From: Phoronis pallida
Lineage: Eukaryota; Phoronida; Phoronidae
Assembly (NCBI GenBank): GCA_028565715.1
Contig: JAOXYC010218684.1
Coordinates: forward strand, 1-11,024
Direction of reading: 5' to 3'
DNA length: 11,024 nt
Shown: positions 9,001 to 11,024 of the stretch, in pieces
Layout of the letters: the number at the start of each line of letters is the position of its first letter
How positions within the stretch are numbered: the first letter of the stretch is position 1
Program-made: the position numbers and the translations under genes
The notes under the pieces: generated by a model
The model's input: only the letters and a program-made list of their open reading frames with translations
Database searches by the model: none
Told to the model about the DNA's origin: nothing

Positions 9001-11024
9001 GTTGAATTAAATACTGTGCTATTTATTCTTCAAAGAGTTAAAGGATTTTAGTTAGTGCATTGTTTATTTTCGTAATATAACAGTGGTTTTAAGTACGATA
9101 AGGAAAGGTTTGATTTGACCCATGCATGGTTTAAAATAATCTGTTGATCATCTTAAATATGGTAAAAAGTTTATAAAACTGACAGTCTATCACAACATTG
9201 GTCTATAAAAAATCCAAAACAAAACTTTAAAAAATGTATTTCTATGTTACAGTGCTCAGTTTTATGTGACCTTCTGGACACTAGGAACATATGATCTGAA
9301 TGTTCCAACGACAGCTTATGAAAAACAAATCAAAGTATTGAAGCAACAGCAGGATGCCATTGAGAATAATAAGGACATGGTAAGATAACTAAGTCCACAT
9401 TTTAGGGCTGTTTTCAGTATTGGATGTTGGATACATATACCATTGGAGGAACACAGTTTTAAACCACAAAGCACAGTTCTTTTTGAACTGGCTTATTTAG
9501 AGGCAAATTAAAAGAGTGTAATAACTATTTATTTGTTTGACAAAAATATTAATGCCCAAAACAAAGTCTTATTTTAATTAAATGGTTACTATCTATTTCT
9601 CTACTGTCAAGATGTTCACATGTTGTCTATACAAATTGGTTCATTTAAATGACTGAATTTTCATTGGTGATATAGGTTGTACACTTCATGGCAAAAGAAG
9701 ATCAAATCAGAGTTCCAATGGTATTCTTATTGCTCAAGTCATGATGCATTCAATTGCTGTTATATTGAATAATGTTTCTGCTTCCGTGTTCATTTGTTTT
9801 GTTTATAGATTCCAATACATTGAGCCTGGTTCAAGAATGTTTTTATTTGTGGCAAAAATCAGTCTTCTCAACATGGTCTCATTTGCATAAATGTGTTGTT
9901 TTTTTTCAAAATACATAAAAAGTGATATGAAAAACTTGTTCCGACATAAATCTTCATGTGAATTTAAGAATATTTTAAAAAATAAAAACATCTTTGTTTA
10001 GAAATGACAATAGGAAGCGATCTGTAGCCAAAAGAACTGTTCATTGAAACAGGCTCCTGCTCTTTTGAGTTTCATTTTCTTTCTGCTTGACCTAATTCCA
10101 TGAGTTTCTGGTAATATATTATCCATGTTACAGGGCCTAAGCAAGAAGAAAAAGGAAAAGGAACGGTGTGGAACTCTGGCTGATAAACTTGGCGATGAGA
10201 TGAAGAAGCACAATGACCACGTGAACAGGGTACAAGCCAGGCTTGGACAGGAGAAGGAAACATGGTTCCTGACAAGTAAGATGAACATTTTTGTTTCATT
10301 AAATTGTTGTCATCAATTTAACGATTCCAGGCAAGGAAAGTCTTGGTGTTGTTCAAAAATTGTATGTTATTTTGCACGCATTTTTCAAAAGATTTTTTAC
10401 ATCTGATCATCACTGATATTGTAAATGATATCAAAGTGAGAAACAATATGATATGAAGTCTTTTCGTTTTGGCAAATGAATGTGGAGACAAATATTCAAT
10501 AGTTTTCATAATTAACTTCAGTCTATTCTTATCTAAACAATTCTGAACATTATTTCTTTATTTCAGAATCCACTAAAAATGAGACCATTACTCAATTTCT
10601 ACAGTTGTGTATATTCCCTCGTTGCATATTTACCGCTACCGATGCTATATTCTGTGCCAAGATGATAGAAGTTCTACACAAGTTAAAGACACCAAACTTC
10701 TCAACCCTTATCTGTTATGACAGGGTGAGTAAAAGTATAAGAATTTTAAAAACGATTTTTGAGATTTGTAAATCTGTTTGCACTTAAGTGCCTTGTGGAT
10801 GTCAACATTTTTATATAGGAGATGTAATATGCAGGAAATGTTTCAGTCAAAAGTCATACCTCTATTCTATTCTATTCAAAGTTGTTTCTGTACTTGGAAA
10901 AACTGAATCACATTCAATTTCTATAAAAATATTGATGTTTTTTATATTTACAATGTTCCAGGTATTCAATGACATCACCTACTCAGTGACAAGCTGTACT
11001 GAAAATGAAGCTCATCGCTATGGA
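1..11024 (+). CDS. THOC2: THO complex subunit 2 gene, partial (23 exons, both ends missing)
   Basis: THOC2 is the large helical scaffold of the nuclear THO complex. With the helicase UAP56/DDX39B and an ALYREF-type adaptor, THO forms TREX, which packages nascent mRNA and hands it to the export receptor. Seen here: joining exons at 1-31, 1014-1170, 1500-1551, 1755-1947, 2657-2790, 3191-3351, 3612-3707, 3953-4093, 4359-4531, 4849-5044, 5216-5379, 5785-5886, 6157-6241, 6581-6671, 6961-7138, 7403-7520, 7787-7966, 8241-8405, 8731-8888, 9253-9379, 10134-10275, 10567-10724 and 10962-11024 gives 1,021 codons without a stop. Landmarks shared with remembered human THOC2 include SDTVLKERLD-like, [71 protein letters not shown] and KTPNFSTL. 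From memory, these span the Pfam families THOC2_N, Thoc2 and the beginning of Tho2. The initiator Met, 5' UTR and charged C-terminal tail are outside the window. Identity as THOC2 is near certain; exact edges of a few exons are inferred. Confidence 0.97.
258..274. repeat. Small perfect hairpin in intron 1
   Basis: CACCGA (258-263) and TCGGTG (269-274) are exact inverted copies around a five-base loop. It sits inside the CpG-dense patch. A six-base stem can arise by chance; no function is claimed. Confidence 0.4.
349..450. repeat. Large imperfect inverted repeat (foldback) in intron 1
   Basis: Two 25-base arms, 367-391 and 397-421, match as inverted copies at 22 of 25 positions around a five-base loop (AAATG). 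Each arm carries GCGAATTC at its outer end. Outside them, 349-364 and 435-450 match again at about 13 of 16 positions after an unpaired bulge, so the whole structure spans about 100 bases. This looks like a foldback transposon, a MITE terminus or a decayed palindromic repeat. It is unrelated in sequence to the terminal repeats in intron 4. No target-site duplication was identified. Confidence 0.65.
1014..1170 (+). CDS. THOC2: THOC2 exon 2
   Basis: It opens with the single base that completes F and then encodes codons 11-62, starting [11 protein letters not shown] and ending [11 protein letters not shown]. The central [17 protein letters not shown] aligns with human QALYELSYHVIKGTLKHE, part of the N-terminal THOC2 helical domain. 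The acceptor is CCTTTTCAG and the donor is a consensus GTAAGT at 1171. It ends in phase 0. Confidence 0.93.
1171..1499 (+). other. Intron 2 (329 bases)
   Basis: Runs from GTAAGT to TTTTTCAG, with an AT-rich 3' end from about 1457. It contains a perfect 8-base hairpin (CATAATCA 1303-1310 with TGATTATG 1319-1326) of no known role. Apart from that I see nothing in it. Confidence 0.88.
1500..1551 (+). CDS. THOC2: THOC2 exon 3 (52 bases)
   Basis: The shortest internal exon. It reads [17 protein letters not shown] and leaves one base (G) for the next codon. The segment corresponds to human EFREDMPSILADVFCIL, with LADVF and the hydrophobic spacing kept. The donor is GTAGGT at 1552 and the acceptor is TTTTTCAG. 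Frame in (phase 0) and out (phase 1) agree with both neighbours. Intron 3 (1552-1754, 203 bases) follows; nothing notable in it. Confidence 0.9.
1755..1947 (+). CDS. THOC2: THOC2 exon 4
   Basis: AT completes D, then codons 81-143 read [17 protein letters not shown] and on to VKTKTRL, leaving TA. The core [17 protein letters not shown] matches human SDTVLKERLDPETLESL almost residue for residue. The donor GTAAGT starts at 1948. Reading through it would hit a TAG at once, so the splice is needed. The acceptor is TTTGCAG. Confidence 0.95.
1948..2656 (+). other. Intron 4 (709 bases) with a MITE-like insertion
   Basis: Runs from GTAAGT to TTCTTCCAG. About 300 of its 709 bases are a terminal-inverted-repeat element (2092-2395), described separately. 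The flanks are plain AT-rich intron sequence. Open frames in this intron (for example 2180-2383) lie within the element and look like chance. Confidence 0.88.
2092..2395. mobile_element. MITE-like DNA transposon remnant, about 300 bases, in intron 4
   Basis: The ends 2092-2113 and 2374-2395 are perfect 22-base inverted copies beginning GTACATCGCTACTTACG. The match continues inward imperfectly (about 13 of 19, including TTATCAA and TTGAA) to about 2132 and 2355, giving ~40-base terminal repeats. A TA dinucleotide flanks the CATCGC terminus on each side (2093-2094 and 2393-2394), as expected of the TA target duplication of Tc1/mariner-type elements. The interior has no transposase. CpG density (about 14 in 304 bases) is far above the surrounding intron, suggesting a fairly recent insertion. 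The superfamily is inferred from the TA alone; I do not recognise the family. Confidence 0.8.
2657..2790 (+). CDS. THOC2: THOC2 exon 5
   Basis: C completes Y, then codons 145-188 read [19 protein letters not shown] and on to [10 protein letters not shown], leaving one G. This is one of the best preserved N-terminal stretches: human has [27 protein letters not shown] and [10 protein letters not shown]. The acceptor is TCTTCCAG and the donor is GTCAGT at 2791. Confidence 0.96.
2791..3190 (+). other. Intron 5 (400 bases)
   Basis: Runs from GTCAGT to TTGTTTTCAG. A decoy acceptor (CTTTTCAG) lies near 3143, but using it would add a stop-containing stretch. No repeat, RNA gene or coding sequence recognised. 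Confidence 0.88.
3191..3351 (+). CDS. THOC2: THOC2 exon 6
   Basis: GT completes G, then codons 190-242 read [21 protein letters not shown] and on to [13 protein letters not shown]. Human has [21 protein letters not shown] and HILGFKFKFYQ. The acceptor is GTTTTCAG. The donor I chose is GTTTGT at 3352, which is weak; I preferred it because it keeps the frame into exon 7 and places the end after the conserved GFKF block. Intron 6 (3352-3611, 260 bases) holds nothing notable. Confidence 0.88.
3612..3707 (+). CDS. THOC2: THOC2 exon 7
   Basis: A phase 0 exon of exactly 32 codons (243-274), reading [19 protein letters not shown] and ending DSLYHH. Human has [28 protein letters not shown]. The acceptor is TTTTTTAG (TAG type) and the donor is GTAAGT. 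The length at the exon 6/7 joint is one residue more than human. Intron 7 (3708-3952, 245 bases) holds nothing notable. Confidence 0.93.
3953..4093 (+). CDS. THOC2: THOC2 exon 8
   Basis: Forty-seven codons (275-321), phase 0 at both ends: [20 protein letters not shown], then [20 protein letters not shown] and NYQ. The aligned human stretch ([20 protein letters not shown]) keeps only the general pattern, followed by a charged, low-complexity linker in both species. Least conserved of the exons here. Acceptor TTTACAG, donor GTAAAC. Intron 8 (4094-4358, 265 bases) holds nothing notable. Confidence 0.9.
4359..4531 (+). CDS. THOC2: THOC2 exon 9
   Basis: Codons 322-378, starting [19 protein letters not shown] and ending IVEPFYR, with AA left over for K. 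Human has [20 protein letters not shown] and HITIEPLYRR. The internal ATG at 4359 is not a start; the frame continues from exon 8. The acceptor is CTGTTTAG and the donor is GTAAGT at 4532. The exon is followed by the possible cassette exon at 4725-4784. Confidence 0.94.
4617..4654. repeat. Bulged hairpin upstream of the candidate cassette exon
   Basis: CAGTGGC (4628-4634) and GCCACTG (4643-4649) form a perfect 7-base stem with an 8-base loop. ACATA (4617-4621) and TATGT (4650-4654) extend it beyond a one-sided 6-base bulge. It lies about 70 bases before the candidate exon. A link to splicing is speculation. Confidence 0.45.
4725..4784 (+). CDS. THOC2: Possible THOC2 cassette exon (60 bases, in frame)
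   Basis: These 60 bases sit between a pyrimidine-rich acceptor (TTATTTCATTCTCAG) and a consensus donor (CA|GTAAGT). They enter and leave in phase 2, exactly like the exon 9/exon 10 junction, and contain no stop. Inclusion would insert 20 residues ([10 protein letters not shown], then [10 protein letters not shown]) between YRK and FSGFP without changing the frame. Against it: the inserted peptide has no counterpart I know in human THOC2, the open frame also extends upstream into clear intron, and the downstream intron would be only 64 bases. It may be an alternative exon, a lineage-specific exon or chance. Confidence 0.35.
4849..5044 (+). CDS. THOC2: THOC2 exon 10
   Basis: The largest exon. 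G completes K, then codons 380-444 begin [18 protein letters not shown] and end [11 protein letters not shown]. The first part is a divergent basic linker. From [20 protein letters not shown] the match to human [26 protein letters not shown] is clear. Acceptor GCTATTTCAG, donor GTGAGT, out in phase 0. Intron 10 (5045-5215, 171 bases) holds nothing notable. Confidence 0.93.
5216..5379 (+). CDS. THOC2: THOC2 exon 11
   Basis: Codons 445-498, beginning [17 protein letters not shown] and ending KFLPYVY, with AG left for R. The segment [15 protein letters not shown] and the later [13 protein letters not shown] follow human LLSITDQVLLPSLSLM and SEELWGMFKTFPYQHR. The short Ser/Asp-rich start replaces the human acidic loop. 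Acceptor CTTTTTCAG, donor GTAACA at 5380. Confidence 0.94.
5380..5784 (+). other. Intron 11 (405 bases)
   Basis: Runs from GTAACA to GTGTTCTAG. It contains a decoy splice pair (GGTTTCAG at about 5506 and GTAAGT at about 5537) around 28 bases, which would shift the frame. A loose C/D-box-like set at about 5639-5710 was considered and rejected. Otherwise nothing notable. Confidence 0.87.
5785..5886 (+). CDS. THOC2: THOC2 exon 12
   Basis: G completes R, then codons 500-532 read [19 protein letters not shown] and end KKSKYIL, with AT left for [13 protein letters not shown] is identical to the remembered human motif and is among the most diagnostic THOC2 stretches. The acceptor is TTCTAG and the donor is GTAAGA at 5887. 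Confidence 0.96.
6157..6241 (+). CDS. THOC2: THOC2 exon 13
   Basis: G completes M, then codons 534-561 read [19 protein letters not shown] and end PTVFFEY. Human has [29 protein letters not shown]; the joint is one residue shorter here. The acceptor is a less common AAG (TTTCCAAG), the only non-C/TAG acceptor in the window; no other acceptor restores the conserved frame. The donor is GTAAGT. This block starts what Pfam calls the Thoc2 domain. Intron 12 (5887-6156, 270 bases) has a short TTG microsatellite near 6111-6123. Confidence 0.95.
6242..6580 (+). other. Intron 13 (339 bases)
   Basis: Runs from GTAAGT to CTCTTCCAG. It contains a minor tandem of ACTGTCA (two copies, about 6304-6320). 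No gene or element recognised. Confidence 0.88.
6581..6671 (+). CDS. THOC2: THOC2 exon 14
   Basis: Codons 562-591 read [19 protein letters not shown] and end YDVLA, leaving one T. Human has [22 protein letters not shown]. The donor is not a standard U2 site but GTATCCTTT, a U12-type site (see 6672-6680). The leftover T plus TT of exon 15 gives F, where human has Y in [12 protein letters not shown]. The acceptor is TCTTCCAG. Confidence 0.95.
6672..6680 (+). promoter_or_regulatory. U12-type 5' splice site
   Basis: GTATCCTTT at the exon 14 border is the GT version of the U12 consensus (A/G)TATCCTTT, recognised by U11/U12 snRNPs. The C residues at +5 and +6 make it a poor U1 target. Confidence 0.93.
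6941..6949 (+). promoter_or_regulatory. U12-type branch site
   Basis: TTCCTTGAC matches the U12 snRNA-pairing consensus TTCCTT(A/G)AC. The branch A would be base 6948, 12 bases from the end of the intron. Confidence 0.92.
6961..7138 (+). CDS. THOC2: THOC2 exon 15
   Basis: TT completes F, then codons 593-650 begin [18 protein letters not shown] and end NQLKAGK, with AG left for S. Compared by eye with remembered human, about 45 of 58 residues are identical, the highest of any exon here. This is the conserved end of the Thoc2 domain. The acceptor CACCAG belongs to the U12-type intron. The donor is GTGGGT at 7139. Intron 15 (7139-7402, 264 bases) holds nothing notable. Confidence 0.97.
7403..7520 (+). 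CDS. THOC2: THOC2 exon 16
   Basis: T completes S, then codons 652-690 read [20 protein letters not shown] and end SGGELLKQE. Human has [21 protein letters not shown] and TGGEQLKAE. Acceptor TGTTTCAG, donor GTACAG, out in phase 0. Intron 16 (7521-7786, 266 bases) holds nothing notable. Confidence 0.95.
7787..7966 (+). CDS. THOC2: THOC2 exon 17
   Basis: Sixty codons (691-750), phase 0 at both ends: [19 protein letters not shown], then [17 protein letters not shown] and [10 protein letters not shown]. Human has [36 protein letters not shown] and [10 protein letters not shown]. Acceptor GTTACAG, donor GTAAGG. Intron 17 (7967-8240, 274 bases) holds nothing notable. Confidence 0.97.
8241..8405 (+). 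CDS. THOC2: THOC2 exon 18
   Basis: Fifty-five codons (751-805), phase 0 at both ends: [31 protein letters not shown] and [16 protein letters not shown]. Human has [29 protein letters not shown] and HDAAFFLSRPMYAHHI. Acceptor CCTTTCAG, donor GTAATG. Confidence 0.96.
8406..8730 (+). other. Intron 18 (325 bases)
   Basis: Runs from GTAATG to TTGCTTTTAG. I see no repeat, RNA gene or coding sequence in it. Confidence 0.88.
8731..8888 (+). CDS. THOC2: THOC2 exon 19
   Basis: Codons 806-857 begin [20 protein letters not shown] and end [10 protein letters not shown], with AG left for S. Human has [33 protein letters not shown] and VWDDIS. The [12 protein letters not shown] part is the basic helical region before the Tho2 domain. 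Acceptor CTTTTAG, donor GTGAGT. Confidence 0.94.
8889..9252 (+). other. Intron 19 (364 bases)
   Basis: Runs from GTGAGT to TATGTTACAG. AT-rich; I see nothing notable in it. Confidence 0.88.
9253..9379 (+). CDS. THOC2: THOC2 exon 20
   Basis: T completes S, then codons 859-900 read [20 protein letters not shown] and end AIENNKDM. Human has [42 protein letters not shown]. The start of the Pfam Tho2 domain falls about here (from memory). Acceptor GTTACAG, donor GTAAGA, out in phase 0. Confidence 0.96.
9380..10133 (+). other. Intron 20 (754 bases)
   Basis: Runs from GTAAGA to CATGTTACAG. Second longest intron. Very AT-rich with only three CpG, and short A and T runs near 9900-9990. A small hairpin (ATTCAAT 9749-9755 with ATTGAAT about 9765-9771) is present. 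No terminal repeats, snoRNA boxes or coding sequence that I can support; open frames on the minus strand around 9800-10290 overlap exon 21 or plain intron and have no recognisable product. Confidence 0.85.
10134..10275 (+). CDS. THOC2: THOC2 exon 21
   Basis: Codons 901-947 begin [19 protein letters not shown] and end ETWFLT, leaving one A for K. The lysine-rich [10 protein letters not shown] is nearly identical to human [10 protein letters not shown] and starts a long charged helix ([21 protein letters not shown]). The basic run resembles a nuclear localisation signal but is more likely part of the structural helix; that is inference. Acceptor GTTACAG, donor GTAAGA at 10276. Intron 21 (10276-10566, 291 bases) holds nothing notable. 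Confidence 0.96.
10567..10724 (+). CDS. THOC2: THOC2 exon 22
   Basis: AA completes K, then codons 949-1000 read [20 protein letters not shown] and end [13 protein letters not shown]. Human has [53 protein letters not shown], a very close match inside the Tho2 domain. The internal ATG at 10605-10607 region is not a start. Acceptor ATTTCAG, donor GTGAGT. Intron 22 (10725-10961, 237 bases) has a TCTAT x3 run at 10861-10875. Confidence 0.97.
10962..11024 (+). CDS. THOC2: THOC2 exon 23 (5' part only)
   Basis: Codons 1001-1021, [20 protein letters not shown] plus G, run to the window edge in frame. Human has [23 protein letters not shown]. The acceptor is TGTTCCAG. The exon continues beyond the window into the rest of the Tho2 domain. 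Confidence 0.95.

Noticed and set aside
9803-10299. Overlapping minus-strand open frames around intron 20 and exon 21
   Set aside because: They are antisense to a confirmed exon or lie in plain intron, overlap each other in different frames and encode no recognisable protein.

Overview
The window is one continuous piece of a single animal protein-coding gene read on the + strand: the gene for THO complex subunit 2 (THOC2), a core subunit of the TREX complex that couples transcription to nuclear mRNA export. I traced 23 coding exons (the first and last cut by the window edges) separated by 22 introns. Every junction has GT-AG ends. Joining the exons gives one uninterrupted frame of 1,021 complete codons that follows the human THOC2 protein, as I remember it, from the NWEK region near residue 15 to the SCTENEA-RYG segment. 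That is roughly the first two thirds of a protein that is 1,593 residues long in human. The start codon and 5' UTR lie just upstream of the window, and the rest of the Tho2 domain and the charged C-terminal tail lie downstream.

The organism is a non-vertebrate metazoan, probably a marine-type invertebrate with an intron-rich, AT-rich genome. Exons are 52-196 bases, introns mostly 170-400 bases with maxima of 982, 754 and 709, and intergenic-type sequence is absent. The protein is too close to human THOC2 for a plant or fungus, and the introns are shorter than is typical of vertebrates. I cannot name the species or phylum.

Layout: bases 1-31 are the end of the first exon seen. 32-1013 is a long first intron with a CpG-dense patch and a large imperfect palindrome. 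Exons 2-13 (1014-6241) encode the N-terminal THOC2 helical domain and the start of the Thoc2 domain. Within them, intron 4 carries a ~300 base MITE-like element, and intron 9 carries a possible 60-base in-frame cassette exon. Exons 14 and 15 are separated by an intron with textbook minor-spliceosome (U12-type) signals at both ends. Exons 15-18 are the most conserved core. Exons 19-23 lead into the Tho2 domain and run off the right edge.

There is no operon, RNA gene, CRISPR array or second gene that I can support on either strand. Other open frames are intronic or antisense shadows. I see no previously undescribed multi-gene system. The best second-look items are the U12-type intron, the candidate cassette exon, the MITE and the intron 1 palindrome.
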